Positions 51,987 through 61,617 of a DNA stretch of 64,000 bases are shown in pieces. Position 1 is the first letter of the stretch, and every line of letters starts with the position of its first letter. Source of the DNA: Halomicroarcula saliterrae (lineage in GTDB: Archaea > Halobacteriota > Halobacteria > Halobacteriales > Haloarculaceae); the NCBI RefSeq assembly GCF_031624395.1, contig NZ_JAMQON010000001.1:310001-374000 (forward strand), in the 5' to 3' direction. A program made the translations under genes and the position numbers. Below the pieces are notes generated by a model. It searched no databases, was not told the origin of the DNA, and saw only the letters and a list, made by a program, of their open reading frames with translations.

Positions 51987-52102
51987 CGACCGCAGCCAGT
52001 CACCACTCGATTCGCTTTTCACGGTCTGAAACACCGCTCGACGGTTGATTGCGGCGTAGGTTGATTTATATCAGATGGTGGCAGAGTGGGAGTAGAGTAG
52101 CC

Positions 52103-54034
52103 ATGACTGACGACACCAGGGCGAGCGTCTCGACGCGGCGTCGGTACCTCGCGATGTTCGGTTCCGGCGCGCTTTCCGCGGGACTTGCCGGCTGTTCGAC
52201 GACAACGACATCTGACCCCACGCCCGGGACGCCGCCGTCGACCGCGACGGCGGACGGGACCGGCGGGAACACGCCCGACGCCGGCGCGGTCTCGGGTGAC
52301 ACCGCGGGACTCGACCCGTGTCTGCGGCCGGCCAGCGACTCGACGTGTTCGAGTCCGGTCGAAGTGACCTCCGGCGTCGTGGACGACACCGTCTGGGGCG
52401 GCGACTGCGACGAGTATCTCGTCAGCCGGACCGTGCGCGTACAGAACGGGGCGACGCTCACCGTCGAACCGGGGACGCGCGTCGTCTTCGGACAGAACGC
52501 CAGCCTCCACGTCGACGCGGACAGCGCGCTCTCCGCGGTCGGGAGCTGTGGCGACCCCATCGTCTTCACCGGCGAACAGGAGACGCGGGGCTACTGGGGC
52601 GGCGTCCAGTTCGACCAGGCCGACCGCGTCGCCAGCGAACTGGCCTACTGCGTCGTCGAGTACGGCGGCGGGGACGAATTCTCGCGGGCCGACCAGCCCG
52701 GGAACCTCGTCGTCACTCGGGGCGCACGGGTGTCGGTCACGAACAGCGCGATCCGGGAGGGGGCGGGCTACGGCGTCGTCCTCGACAGCGACGTCCGGGT
52801 CGACGAGTTCGGCGACAACGTCGTGACGGCTAACGCGGACGGGGCGGCCTACGCTTACGGCCAGACGGCCGACAGCTTCTCCGCGGCCAGCAGCTACGTC
52901 GGCAACGACGACGACGCGGTCGTCCTGCGAGGCGGCGAAATCGCCCGGGACGACGAACCCACGTGGGACGCCATCGACGTGCCCTACCGCGTCAGTACCG
53001 GTCGGGGCGTCACCGTCTACGGTCACCTCACCGTCGCGCCGGGCGCCACCGTCGAGTTCGGCCAGAACGCCTGGCTCTCGATGGATCCACAGGGCCCCGG
53101 TCGGCTGACCGCCGTCGGCGTCGACCCGGAGACCGAGCAGACGCGCCCCATCACGTTCACCGGCGAACAGAAGACGCGGGGCTACTGGCGCGGTATCCAG
53201 TTCCGCGGGTCAGACCGTACCGAGAACCGGCTCCAGCACTGCGTCGTCGAGTACGCCGGCAGCGAGCGGTTCTCCCGGGCGGAGGTCAGGGCGAACGTCG
53301 TCGTCATCGACGACTCGCGGGTCCGAATCGCCGACTCGACCGTGCGGGAGTGTGACGGCTACGGGGTCCAGATTGACAACAGCTCCCGGGCCGACGGCTC
53401 CATCCGGAACACGATTACCCGCAACGCCGCGGGCGCGGCCTACGCGGGCGGGCGGAGCGCGCGCTTCCTCCACGCTTCGGGGACCTACGTCGGCAACGAC
53501 GAGGACGTGGTCGCCGTCCGCCGCGGGGAGCTCGAACCCGGCGACGAGCACACGTGGAACGCGCTCGACGTCCCCTACCGCGTCCTCGCGGGCCAGGGCG
53601 TGACGGTCAACGGCCACCTCACCGTCGCGCCGGGGACGACCGTCGAGTTCGGCCAGAACGCTTGGCTCTCGATGAACCGCGAGGGGCCGGGGAGGCTAAC
53701 GGCGGTCGGCATCGACCCGGACGAACGGACGAATCCCATCACGTTCACCGGCGAACAGAAGACCCGTGGCTACTGGCGGGGTATCCAGTTCCGCGGGTCG
53801 AACCGGACGGAGAACCGGCTGCGGAACTGCGTCGTCGAGTACGCCGGCAGCGAGCAGTTCTCCCGAGCCAACAGCCCGGCGAATATCGTCGTTCTCGACG
53901 GCTCCCGACTGTTCTTGCGTGACAGCACCGTCCGCAACAGCGCCGGGTACGCCGTCGACGTCGACGCCGACGCGACGCTGGAAGCGTACAACAACGTCTA
54001 TTCGAACAACGCGGCCGGCGACGTGCTGAACTGA
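52103..54034 (+). CDS. Tat lipoprotein with triplicated right-handed beta-helix domain
   Basis: 643 residues. The signal TRRRYLAMFGSGALSAGLAGC gives a Tat lipobox (Cys about 33). After a Thr-rich linker come three related units (about 110-275, 290-470, 487-643). Each has a TVxPGTxVxFGQNAxLS strand, a TGEQxTRGYWxGxQF strand and a CVVEYxG strand. Units 2 and 3 are nearly identical to each other, showing recent internal duplication. Beta-helix folds usually bind polysaccharide; the ligand is unknown. An ATTTATAT box at about 52063-52070 precedes it. Confidence 0.82.
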   Translation: MTDDTRASVSTRRRYLAMFGSGALSAGLAGCSTTTTSDPTPGTPPSTATADGTGGNTPDAGAVSGDTAGLDPCLRPASDSTCSSPVEVTSGVVDDTVWGGDCDEYLVSRTVRVQNGATLTVEPGTRVVFGQNASLHVDADSALSAVGSCGDPIVFTGEQETRGYWGGVQFDQADRVASELAYCVVEYGGGDEFSRADQPGNLVVTRGARVSVTNSAIREGAGYGVVLDSDVRVDEFGDNVVTANADGAAYAYGQTADSFSAASSYVGNDDDAVVLRGGEIARDDEPTWDAIDVPYRVSTGRGVTVYGHLTVAPGATVEFGQNAWLSMDPQGPGRLTAVGVDPETEQTRPITFTGEQKTRGYWRGIQFRGSDRTENRLQHCVVEYAGSERFSRAEVRANVVVIDDSRVRIADSTVRECDGYGVQIDNSSRADGSIRNTITRNAAGAAYAGGRSARFLHASGTYVGNDEDVVAVRRGELEPGDEHTWNALDVPYRVLAGQGVTVNGHLTVAPGTTVEFGQNAWLSMNREGPGRLTAVGIDPDERTNPITFTGEQKTRGYWRGIQFRGSNRTENRLRNCVVEYAGSEQFSRANSPANIVVLDGSRLFLRDSTVRNSAGYAVDVDADATLEAYNNVYSNNAAGDVLN

Positions 54035-54117
54035 TCCTCGGCGACGCGACACTGACCCGTGTGCCAACGCGGGACAATACCCAAACGGTTTTGAACACCG
54101 GAATCAGACGGCAAGCT

Positions 54118-55155
54118 ATGTCTGTACGCGTAGGCGTCCTCGGCGCCACAGGGGCAGTCGGACAGCGACTCATCCAGCTACTCGACCCGCACCCGGAGTT
54201 CGAGATCGCCGCACTGACCGCGAGCGAATCGAGCGCCGGCAAGACCTACCGGGAGGCCGCCAAGTGGCGCGTCGACGCGCCCATCCCGACCGACGTGGCC
54301 GAGATCGAAGTCGGCGCGACGGCCCCCGAGGCCGTTCCCGACGACGTCGACCTCATCTTCTCCTCGCTCCCCTCGGGCGTCGGCGAGCAGGTCGAACCGG
54401 AGTTCTGCGAGGCGGGCTACGTCGTCTCCTCGAACTCCTCGAACGGACGGATGGACGAGGACGTCCCCCTCACGATTCCGGAGGTCAACGCCGACCACGT
54501 CGACCTCATCGAGGTCCAGCGCGACGAGCGCGGCTGGGACGGTGCCCTCCTGAAGAACCCCAACTGCTCGACCATCACGATGGTGCCGGCGCTGGAAGCG
54601 CTCGACCGCGCCTTCGACCTGACCGACGTGCGCGTCTCGACGCTGCAAGCGGTGTCGGGCGCCGGCTACTCGGGCGTCTCCTCGATGGAGATAATCGACA
54701 ACGCCATCCCGCACATCGGCGGCGAGGAGCAGAAGATGGAGACCGAATCCCGCAAGCTCCTGGGGAGCTTCGACGGCGCCGAGGTCCGGCTGCACGACAT
54801 GGACGTCGCGGCCTCGTGTAACCGCATCCCGACGCTCGACGGCCACCTGGAGAACGTCTGGGCCGACACGGCCGACGACGTGACCGCCGAGGAAGCGGCC
54901 GAGGCGATGGAAGCCGTCTCCGGAATCGACCTCCCCTCCTCGCCCGAACAGCTCATCACGGTGTTCGAAGAGCCCGACCGCCCGCAGCCCCGGCTCGACC
55001 GGAACACCGAGGGCGGCATGGGCGTCGCCGTCGGCGGGTTCCGCGAGACCACCGACGGTGTCCAGTTCAACTGCCTCGCCCACAACACGATGCGTGGTGC
55101 CGCCGGGGCCTCCATCCTCAACGGCGAACTGCTGGACAAACGCGGTTACCTGTAG
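54118..55155 (+). CDS. asd: Aspartate-semialdehyde dehydrogenase
   Basis: 345 residues. NADP-binding GVLGATGAVGQRLIQLL (about 6-22), SSNSSNGRMDEDVP (about 103), catalytic Cys in NPNCSTITM (about 148) and the active-site segment SCNRIPTLDGH (about 230). It reduces aspartyl phosphate to the semialdehyde for lysine, threonine and methionine synthesis. The ATG at 54118 was chosen over 54061, which precedes an unrelated leader. It is the archaeal/fungal type of the family. Confidence 0.94.
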   Translation: MSVRVGVLGATGAVGQRLIQLLDPHPEFEIAALTASESSAGKTYREAAKWRVDAPIPTDVAEIEVGATAPEAVPDDVDLIFSSLPSGVGEQVEPEFCEAGYVVSSNSSNGRMDEDVPLTIPEVNADHVDLIEVQRDERGWDGALLKNPNCSTITMVPALEALDRAFDLTDVRVSTLQAVSGAGYSGVSSMEIIDNAIPHIGGEEQKMETESRKLLGSFDGAEVRLHDMDVAASCNRIPTLDGHLENVWADTADDVTAEEAAEAMEAVSGIDLPSSPEQLITVFEEPDRPQPRLDRNTEGGMGVAVGGFRETTDGVQFNCLAHNTMRGAAGASILNGELLDKRGYL

Positions 55156-55194
55156 GCCGGTAGACTCTTTTCGTCGGCAGGAAAAGACCGTCCC

Positions 55195-55578
55195 ATGGTC
55201 TCCCGCGACAGCAAAGTCCAACTCGCCGTCGTCGTCGCCACCATGGCGCTTGCGACCCTCTGGGTCCGCTTCGGGACGCCGGGTGCCGTCACGTCGGGAC
55301 TCTTCGTCGTCGCCTGTTACGTCCTCCTCTTTGCCGGCTCACACGTCTATCTGGCCGCCCGCGGCGACGGCGGGGACGTCCCGGTCGCCGCTCGCTGGCG
55401 GTTCGTCGGGCTGGTCAGTTTCGCCGTCGTCGCCCTGTTGCTGGGCAACACTTTCGGCGGCGTCAAACTGGATGGCTTGGCCCTCTCGAAGGCCGTCTGG
55501 GCGTTCGTGACCGTCGTCTTCCTCGCGTACGTCGTCTACGAGGCCCGCGATGGCTACCGGGCGAGCAGAGAGACGTAG
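55195..55578 (+). CDS. Small membrane protein (127 aa)
   Basis: 127 residues with four hydrophobic helices (about 8-24, 30-48, 67-83 and 95-112). No motif or family. It follows asd by 39 bases and may share its transcript. Its stop abuts that of the convergent dehydrogenase gene. Confidence 0.65.
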   Translation: MVSRDSKVQLAVVVATMALATLWVRFGTPGAVTSGLFVVACYVLLFAGSHVYLAARGDGGDVPVAARWRFVGLVSFAVVALLLGNTFGGVKLDGLALSKAVWAFVTVVFLAYVVYEARDGYRASRET

Positions 55579-56532
55579 CTACAGGTCAACCTGGTTCCGC
55601 AGGCCGTCCCACGCGCCGTTCTCCTCGGCCCGCCGGACGTTCTCCGCGACGATGTCCGCGAGCCGCTCGTAGTACTCGGGCGTGTGGCCGGCGTTGTGGG
55701 GCGTGAGCAGAACGTTCTCGAAGTCCCACAGCGGGTGGTCCGCGGGGAGCGGTTCGGGGTCGGTCACGTCCAGCACGGCGCCGCCGACGTAGTTGCGCCG
55801 GAGGGCATCGACGAGCGCGTCGGTGTCGACGACCGGGCCGCGGGCGACGTTGACGAGGACGGTCTCTGGATGCATCGTCCGGAGCAGGGACTCGTCGACC
55901 AGCCCGCGCGTCTCGTCGGTCAGGGGACAGGCCAGCGCCACGTAGCGGGCGTCGGCCATCGCCTCGTGTATCTCGTCGTAACCGTACACTTCGTCGGCGG
56001 CCGCCCCCTTCTCCGGGGAGTGACGCACCGCGACGGTCTCCACGCCGAAGCCGTCCAGCCGGGCGACGATGGCCTCGCCGATGGCGCCCAGGCCGACGAC
56101 ACAGACCCGGCTCTCGGCGAAATCGGTCGCCTGGAACGCCTGCCAGACCCGCTCGCGCTGCTGGCGACGGGCCCGCAGAAACCCCCGCGCCAGCGAGAGC
56201 CACGCGCCGAGGACGTACTCGGCGACGTTCGGGCCGTGGACGCCGGAGGCAGTGGTCAGCGCGACGCCGCGCTCACGGAGCGCATCGAGCGGCAGGTGGT
56301 CGTAGCCGGCGTAGGTGCTGGCGAACAGACGGAGGGCGTCGGCCCGGTCCAGCAGCGCCTCGTCGATGGCGCTCCCCGTGACGACCGTCGCGTCGGCGAC
56401 GAGGTCGCGCTCGGCGTTCGGTGTCCGCGCGACGGCGACCTCGCTGTCGGGGAGGCGCTCGCGCAGCGCCGACGCGTACTGGTCGACGGGCATCCCGTGG
56501 ACGCTGTGGCGGCGAACGACGATGTCGGGCAT
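55579..56532 (-). CDS. D-2-hydroxyacid dehydrogenase
   Basis: 317 residues. NAD site VVGLGAIGEAIVARL (about 145-159); the catalytic triad positions are visible as Arg in VNVARGPVVDTDAL, Glu in TDPEPLP and His in LTPHNAGHTPEYYE. It reduces a 2-keto acid to the D-hydroxy acid or the reverse. Substrate cannot be told; the family includes phosphoglycerate and glyoxylate enzymes. ATG at 56532 begins MPDIVVRRH. Confidence 0.88.
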   Translation of the reverse strand: MPDIVVRRHSVHGMPVDQYASALRERLPDSEVAVARTPNAERDLVADATVVTGSAIDEALLDRADALRLFASTYAGYDHLPLDALRERGVALTTASGVHGPNVAEYVLGAWLSLARGFLRARRQQRERVWQAFQATDFAESRVCVVGLGAIGEAIVARLDGFGVETVAVRHSPEKGAAADEVYGYDEIHEAMADARYVALACPLTDETRGLVDESLLRTMHPETVLVNVARGPVVDTDALVDALRRNYVGGAVLDVTDPEPLPADHPLWDFENVLLTPHNAGHTPEYYERLADIVAENVRRAEENGAWDGLRNQVDL

Positions 56533-56659
56533 AGCTGTGGTGTCGCTCGGTGGCGCAAAAACGGTGGCGAACGACGGCCCCGAACACCGATTCGACCCGC
56601 GGCGTTCTGCCGAACTCGGTCGAGTAACCGGTGTCGAACGGTCAAAACAGCCGCGGGTG

Positions 56660-56666
56660 TATATAG
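56660..56666 (+). promoter_or_regulatory. TATA box deciding the GTG start at 56690
   Basis: TATATAG centred about 27 bases before GTG at 56690. The longer open frame starting upstream overlaps a divergent gene and is ruled out. Confidence 0.55.
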
Positions 56667-56689
56667 TTATCACGGCCGGGGGTGGTAGT

Positions 56690-57016
56690 GTGACAGGGAC
56701 TGTGGGAACGGTGCTGTCCGTCGACGACTACCTGCGGAAGCCGGTCCGTCGCGAGGCTGCTCACTTGGCGCTCCGCCGCGCCAGGGCCGTCGCCGACTGC
56801 CGGCCGCGAGTGCGTCGCCTCCTCGCGCTGGCCCGCCGCGTCGAGGTGGTACAGGCCAGCGCTGCCGGGTGCGTCTTCGCGGGGAACGACCGCTACCGGC
56901 GCGCCATCGACCGCCACCAGCGGACCCTCAGTGAGGCCGAGACAGCCCTTCCCGCCGGCCCCGGCGGAGAGCGGTCGCGGCCCCTGTCCGACCGGCCGCT
57001 GCGGGAATCACCGTAA
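56690..57016 (+). CDS. Hypothetical protein (108 aa) with GTG start
   Basis: 108 residues, starting V(M)TGTVGTVLSVDDYLRKPV. It is Arg-rich in the middle (RRARAVADCRPRVRRLLALARR), helical, and lacks the usual acidic surface. The strong TATA box and the in-frame GTG are the main support. No family is recognised; nucleic-acid or protein binding is possible. Confidence 0.55.
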   Translation: MTGTVGTVLSVDDYLRKPVRREAAHLALRRARAVADCRPRVRRLLALARRVEVVQASAAGCVFAGNDRYRRAIDRHQRTLSEAETALPAGPGGERSRPLSDRPLRESP

Positions 57017-57064
57017 CGCGACCGAGACAATAGGTTTTAGCCGCCGGGGGGCACCGTAGCGCGT

Positions 57065-58420
57065 ATGGAAGACGTAGACGTGGCCATCGTCGGCGGCGGT
57101 CCGGCGGGGTCGTCGGCCGCCGAGGCGGCCGCTGCCCGCGGCGCCGAAACGGTCGTCCTGGAGAAGGGCGTCCCCCGCGCCGACCGCGATGGCCCCGGAC
57201 CGGATTCGACCGACGCTGCCGGGTTACTGGACTACTGGCTCGACCTGATGGAGTACGAGCCCGACGAGATTCCCGAGGACATCGTCCTCAGCGAGCTGGA
57301 GGGGGCGAAGTTCTACGGTCCCGACAGCGAGCTGGCGCTGACCGAGACCGGCATCGACGCCAGCTACGACGGCTTCGGCTTCACGTTCCACCGCGCGAAG
57401 TTCGACGACTGGCTCCGCGTGCGGGCCGAGGACGCCGGCGCCGACTACCGTGTCGGGGTCAACGTCACCGGCGTCGAGACGGAGCTCACCGCCTCTCCGC
57501 GCCACACCGTCCACCTCGCCGACGGCGAGGACATCCGGACGGACTACGTCGTGCTGGCCGACGGGCCACAGCGGACCGTCACCGGCCCGACGCTGGACCA
57601 GTTCCTGCTGGACCGTCGGATGGGCGATATCATGCCCTCGAACGAGGCCAACCACATCGCCTACCAGGAACACCGCCGGATGCCCGAGGAACTGTTCGAC
57701 CCGGAGTTCATCGAGTTCTGGTGGGGGATGATGCCCGGTCACACCGCCTACCCGTGGATCTTCCCGAACGACGACCACGTGGCCCGAATCGGGCTGACGA
57801 TGCCCATCGGACTGGACATCGACGACTTCGAGCGGAGCGAGTGGGCGCTCCTGCGCGACGACGACGAGGGTATCCCGCGGGGGACTCAGTACATCGAGCG
57901 CTTGCTCGAACGGCAGTTCCCCGGCTACGAGCTCGACGACTTCCCGGTCGTCGAGAACCGTGGGAAAGCAAAGGGCACCGAGACGTACCCCATCTCCTCG
58001 ACGCGGCCCATCGAGTCGCCGGCCGGCGCCGGCATCGCCGTCACCGGCGGCGCGATGGGCGCGACTTCCGCCTTCCACGAGGGCGGCGACCACGTCGCGG
58101 TCCGCACCGGGAAGATAGCGGGCCGGCTGGCCGCCGAGGAGTCCCTGGAGAGCTACAACAGCGAGTGGCAGGCCGCCATCGGCGACGAGATACTCCGGAA
58201 CGTCACCTTCGCCGACCTCGTCCGCGACTGGGGGCCACGCGACTGGGACCGCGCCTTTACCACCGCGAACGACCTGATGGACACCCGCGGAATCAAGGCC
58301 GACGCCGCGCTCAGGGGCGGGTTCCACGGCCTGCAGCTCGTCACCCAGTACAAGTACGGGAAGTTCGGCTACCGCGACGGGCGATACGTCCAGCTTCGGG
58401 AAGCGGACTACGCTATCTGA
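57065..58420 (+). CDS. NAD(P)/FAD oxidoreductase, geranylgeranyl reductase-like
   Basis: 451 residues. FAD site VAIVGGGPAGSSAAEAAAARGAETVVLEKG (about 6-35). The later VTGGAMGATSAFHEGGDHVAVRTGK (about 325) corresponds to the flavin-binding region of the GGR/FixC-like family. It could saturate prenyl chains or act in another flavin redox step. It lacks the C-terminal iron-sulfur domain of ETF-quinone oxidoreductase. A TTTTAG box about 30 bases upstream fits a leaderless start at 57065. Confidence 0.83.
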   Translation: MEDVDVAIVGGGPAGSSAAEAAAARGAETVVLEKGVPRADRDGPGPDSTDAAGLLDYWLDLMEYEPDEIPEDIVLSELEGAKFYGPDSELALTETGIDASYDGFGFTFHRAKFDDWLRVRAEDAGADYRVGVNVTGVETELTASPRHTVHLADGEDIRTDYVVLADGPQRTVTGPTLDQFLLDRRMGDIMPSNEANHIAYQEHRRMPEELFDPEFIEFWWGMMPGHTAYPWIFPNDDHVARIGLTMPIGLDIDDFERSEWALLRDDDEGIPRGTQYIERLLERQFPGYELDDFPVVENRGKAKGTETYPISSTRPIESPAGAGIAVTGGAMGATSAFHEGGDHVAVRTGKIAGRLAAEESLESYNSEWQAAIGDEILRNVTFADLVRDWGPRDWDRAFTTANDLMDTRGIKADAALRGGFHGLQLVTQYKYGKFGYRDGRYVQLREADYAI

Positions 58421-58532
58421 ACGTCAGGCTTAGGTACGGCAGTGTCGTAGTTCCGGTGCGCGCCTTTAATCCCCGGCCGAGGCCCGTCTATCGGGACGAT
58501 GAGAGACCGGAGAACCCGGGCGCGGTACATCC

Positions 58533-58739
58533 GGTGGCTTCGCCACCACGACTGGCAGGCGGTACCTGCCCGACTGGCGGCCGCGCTCGCCCGCCTGACG
58601 CTCGAAAGGCGTCACCGCCGCGACGGTTTGCGCCGTCTCGGCACCCGTCGCCCTAGCGGGCGACCTTCGAGCCGGCCGACGCCGGCTCGACAGCTAGCGG
58701 CGACTGCGTCGTCGCTCGCCCGGCACGAGGGTTTGCCGG
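58533..58739 (+). other. Array of eight consecutive stem-loops, candidate structured RNA
   Basis: Eight hairpins follow each other. Stems: 58533-58547 (6 bp, loop TTC), 58554-58570 (6 bp), 58596-58614 (6 bp), 58622-58637 (5 bp), 58647-58664 (7 bp, loop TAGC), 58667-58690 (10 bp perfect, loop CGAC), 58696-58716 (9 bp with one G-T pair) and 58720-58739 (6 bp). A promoter-like TTTAAT lies about 65 bases before the first. Strand assignment assumes the rightward promoter. No known RNA family was recognised. Confidence 0.4.
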
Positions 58740-58866
58740 CTGACGTGGCACACCGCCGAGGATGATGCCGGACGTTAGTGTTCCGGGCGACATTTCGCTG
58801 TGCTACCAGTGTCGTCTACAGGCAGTCTGCGTGAGCACAGCGGGTGGGTCTCTCGCAGCGACCACC

Positions 58867-58873
58867 GTTATAC
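58867..58873 (+). promoter_or_regulatory. TATA box of the DUF4177 gene
   Basis: GTTATAC, 24-30 bases before the ATG at 58897, which fixes that start over an earlier in-frame ATG at 58762. Confidence 0.5.
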
Positions 58874-58896
58874 AGCTACGCGAAGAACTGTCAGTG

Positions 58897-59118
58897 ATGA
58901 CCCAGTTCGAGACCGAGCGCTGGGAGTACGAGACGCTCAGAGCGCCCCGCGGAGAAACACAGAAGGAATCGGAGGACCCGAAAAAGGAGCTGAACGAACT
59001 CGCCGCCGAGGGGTGGCGGTTCGTCGAGACGATAGACTACTCCGGCGGCGGAACGAAGTACCTCGTGTTCGAGCGGGCGAAGCAGTCGGCTGACGACGGC
59101 GAGGGACCGCCGTCGTGA
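58897..59118 (+). CDS. DUF4177-family small protein
   Basis: 73 residues, MTQFETERWEYETLRAPRG and then LNELAAEGWRFVETIDYSGGGTKYLVFER: the WEY...GW...V..R pattern of DUF4177. Members have no known function. The start of the next gene overlaps its stop by four bases, so they form an operon. Confidence 0.8.
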   Translation: MTQFETERWEYETLRAPRGETQKESEDPKKELNELAAEGWRFVETIDYSGGGTKYLVFERAKQSADDGEGPPS

Positions 59119-60170
59119 GCCCCGACACCATCGACGGGGACGCGAACCCGAACGTCGACACCGACATCGACGTCAGCACGGCCAACACCATGCGCGAGCG
59201 GGCCGGGGAGAGTCACGTCAAAATCTGGCTGTTGCTCGGCGCGAACCGCTGGCACGTGACTGCCGTGTTGGCACTCGTGGTGTTCGTTCTCTTCGTGGCC
59301 CTCGTGACGGTGCTCCCGCCCGCGCTGTTGCCACAGCTGCGCTCCGGTGACACTATCGAGACGATGTTCTCGGCGATGATCGGCGCGATCATCACCGGTG
59401 TCACGCTCGTCGTGACCATCGGCCAGCTCGTGCTCTCCCAGGAGAACGGCCCGCTCGGTGAACAGCGCGATCGGATGGAGAACTCGATGGACTTTCGCGA
59501 CTACGCCGAGGAACTCATCGGTTCGCCGAGCCCGGCGGACCCGTCGGCGTTTCTCAGCGATCTCGTCGGCGTGGCCCAACAGCGCGCCGAGGCGGTTCGG
59601 GACGGCCTGAGCGACATCGACAGCGACCAGCTCCAGTGGGAAGTCCAGGAGTTCACCGAGAGCCTTATCGGTAACTCCGAGGAGGTCCGGGAGCAACTCG
59701 ACGGCGCCACGTTCGGCAGCTTCGACGTGCTGTTCGCGGCGCTGAACTACAACTACGGCTGGAAGATATACCAGGTGGAACGCATCGCACACGACCACGC
59801 GGAGGACCTGGGCGAACCGGAGAACACGCTCCTCACCGAGCTGAAGACGGCGCTCTCGCTGTTCGGCCCGGCCAGAGAGCACGTGAAGACGCTGTACTTC
59901 GAGTGGGCGCTGGTATCGCTCTCACAGCTCATCCTGTACGCGGCGATTCCGGCGCTGGTCGTCGCCGGCGTCATGCTCACTACCGTCGAAGGTGCGACAC
60001 TCCCCGGGCGCACGTTCGGGGTGGCTCACATGACGCTACTCATCGGGGCCGCGTTCACGATAACGCTCGTCCCGTTCCTTTTGTTTACGTCGTACGTGTT
60101 GCGAATCGTCACGATCGCGAAACGAACGCTGGCGATCGAGCCGCTGATTCTGCGGGAGTCACAGCGGTAA
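59115..60170 (+). CDS. Membrane protein of unknown function with GTG start
   Basis: 351 residues. Two hydrophobic helices near the N-terminus (about 50-72 and 85-108) and two near the C-terminus (about 268-290 and 305-330) flank a soluble helical middle (about 110-260). It starts with GTG in a GTGA overlap with the DUF4177 gene. The topology suggests a cytoplasmic or outside domain held by two helical pairs. No family recognised. Confidence 0.7.
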   Translation: MSPDTIDGDANPNVDTDIDVSTANTMRERAGESHVKIWLLLGANRWHVTAVLALVVFVLFVALVTVLPPALLPQLRSGDTIETMFSAMIGAIITGVTLVVTIGQLVLSQENGPLGEQRDRMENSMDFRDYAEELIGSPSPADPSAFLSDLVGVAQQRAEAVRDGLSDIDSDQLQWEVQEFTESLIGNSEEVREQLDGATFGSFDVLFAALNYNYGWKIYQVERIAHDHAEDLGEPENTLLTELKTALSLFGPAREHVKTLYFEWALVSLSQLILYAAIPALVVAGVMLTTVEGATLPGRTFGVAHMTLLIGAAFTITLVPFLLFTSYVLRIVTIAKRTLAIEPLILRESQR

Positions 60171-60213
60171 GTACCGCGCAGCCGTCGGCCGTCTTCGACT
60201 GTCGGCTGTGGCC

Positions 60214-61602
60214 TCACGTCCCCCCGTCTCCGCCCAAGCCGTGCTGGACCCAGATACTCTTGCGATTGACGAACTCCCGGATGCCGTGGCGGGAGAGTTC
60301 GCGACCGTAGCCGGAGTTTTTCACGCCGCCGAAGGGCAGCCGCGGGTCCGACTGGACGTACTCGTTGACGAAACAGAGGCCGGCCTCGAACTCCCGTGCG
60401 ATGCGCTCGCCGCGGTCGAGGTCGCCCGTCCAGACGCTCGCGCCGAGGCCGAAACTCGTGTCGTTGGCCAGTTCGAGCGCTTCGGCCTCGTCGTCCACCT
60501 CGAAGACGGCCGCGGCGGGGCCGAAGGTCTCTTCGGTCGCCGCCGAGGCGTCTCGGGGTACGTCCGTCAGCAGCGTGGGCGCGTAGAAGGCGCCCTCGCG
60601 GTCCATCGGCTCGCCGCCCAGCGCCAGCGTGGCCCCGGCGTCGACGGTCGCGGTCACCTGGTCGTGGAGGTCAGCGACGAGGTCCTCGCGGGCGAGGGGC
60701 CCCACGTCGACCGACTCCTCGCGCGGGTCACCCACGGTCAGCGCGTCGAGCCTCTCGTGGAACGCCCCGACGAACTCGTCGTAGACGTCGGTGTGGACGA
60801 TAAAGCGCTTGGCCGCGATACAGGACTGGCCGTTGTTCTGGGTGCGCGCGGTCACGGCCGTCTCCGCGGTCGCCTCGACCGGCGCGTCGTCGAGGACCAC
60901 GAACGGGTCCGACCCGCCGAGTTCGAGGACGCTCTTTTTCAGCTCGCTTCCGGCCCGCTCGGCGACGGCGCGGCCGGCCCCCTCGCTCCCGGTGAGCGTG
61001 ACGCCTCGAATCCGATCGTCCCCGACGAGGTCGGCGGCCGTCTCCGAGTCCACGAGCAACGACTGGAAGGCGCTCTCGGGGACGCCGGCGTCGTGGAGAA
61101 CGTCTTCGATGGCCCGCGCACAGCCGGGGACGTTCGAGGCGTGTTTCAGCAGGCCCACGTTGCCCGCCGCGAGGTTCGGGACGGCGAAGCGAAACACCTG
61201 CCAGAACGGGAAGTTCCACGGCATGATGGCAAGCACCGGCCCGACCGGCTCGTAGCTCACGAGCGTGCGGGCGTCGGCCTCGGTGCCGACGACCTCGTCG
61301 GCGAGCTGTTCGGGGGCGGTTTCGGCGTAGTAGTCACACAGCCACGCGCACTTCTCGACCTCCGCGCGGGCCTGCTCGATGGGTTTGCCCATCTCGCGGG
61401 TCATCAGCGAGGCGTACTCATCGAGGCGCTCGCCGAGCAGGTCGCCGGCTCGGTCGACGAGACGGCAGCGGTCCTGAACCGACCGGTCGGCCCACTCGGG
61501 GAAGCGGTCGGCGGCCGCCTCGATGGCCTGTTCGACCTCCCGGTCCGTCGGCGTCTCGTAGCTGTCCAGTACGTCCGTCGTGTACGGGTTCGTGCTCTGC
61601 AT
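60214..61602 (-). CDS. Aldehyde dehydrogenase, YneI/Sad-like (succinate-semialdehyde type)
   Basis: 462 residues. Active-site residues: Asn in [10 protein letters not shown] (about 130), the general base Glu in LELGGSDPF (about 230) and nucleophile Cys in [12 protein letters not shown] (about 264). The C-terminal [15 protein letters not shown] is standard. The [15 protein letters not shown] signature fits the YneI/Sad subgroup that oxidises succinate semialdehyde. It starts 15 bases after the flavin-reductase gene, likely the same transcript. Confidence 0.9.
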   Translation of the reverse strand: MQSTNPYTTDVLDSYETPTDREVEQAIEAAADRFPEWADRSVQDRCRLVDRAGDLLGERLDEYASLMTREMGKPIEQARAEVEKCAWLCDYYAETAPEQLADEVVGTEADARTLVSYEPVGPVLAIMPWNFPFWQVFRFAVPNLAAGNVGLLKHASNVPGCARAIEDVLHDAGVPESAFQSLLVDSETAADLVGDDRIRGVTLTGSEGAGRAVAERAGSELKKSVLELGGSDPFVVLDDAPVEATAETAVTARTQNNGQSCIAAKRFIVHTDVYDEFVGAFHERLDALTVGDPREESVDVGPLAREDLVADLHDQVTATVDAGATLALGGEPMDREGAFYAPTLLTDVPRDASAATEETFGPAAAVFEVDDEAEALELANDTSFGLGASVWTGDLDRGERIAREFEAGLCFVNEYVQSDPRLPFGGVKNSGYGRELSRHGIREFVNRKSIWVQHGLGGDGGT

Positions 61603-61617
61603 GGTGTGTCGCGTGTG

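Larger units (their letters stand above)
58421..58896 (+). other. Gene-poor 476-base stretch containing the stem-loop array
   Basis: The left third is an ordinary 3' flank with a TTTAAT box near 58464-58469. The central part is the hairpin array at 58533-58739. The right third leads to a TATA box of the DUF4177 gene. The only open frame, 58499-58765, would encode a very Arg-rich, non-acidic 88-residue protein unlike haloarchaeal proteins, so I treat it as unlikely to be coding. Confidence 0.6.

Noticed and set aside
58499-58765. An 88-residue ORF over the stem-loop array
   Set aside because: It is very Arg-rich, lacks the acidic bias of all neighbours and resembles no family. The hairpin symmetry explains the sequence better.
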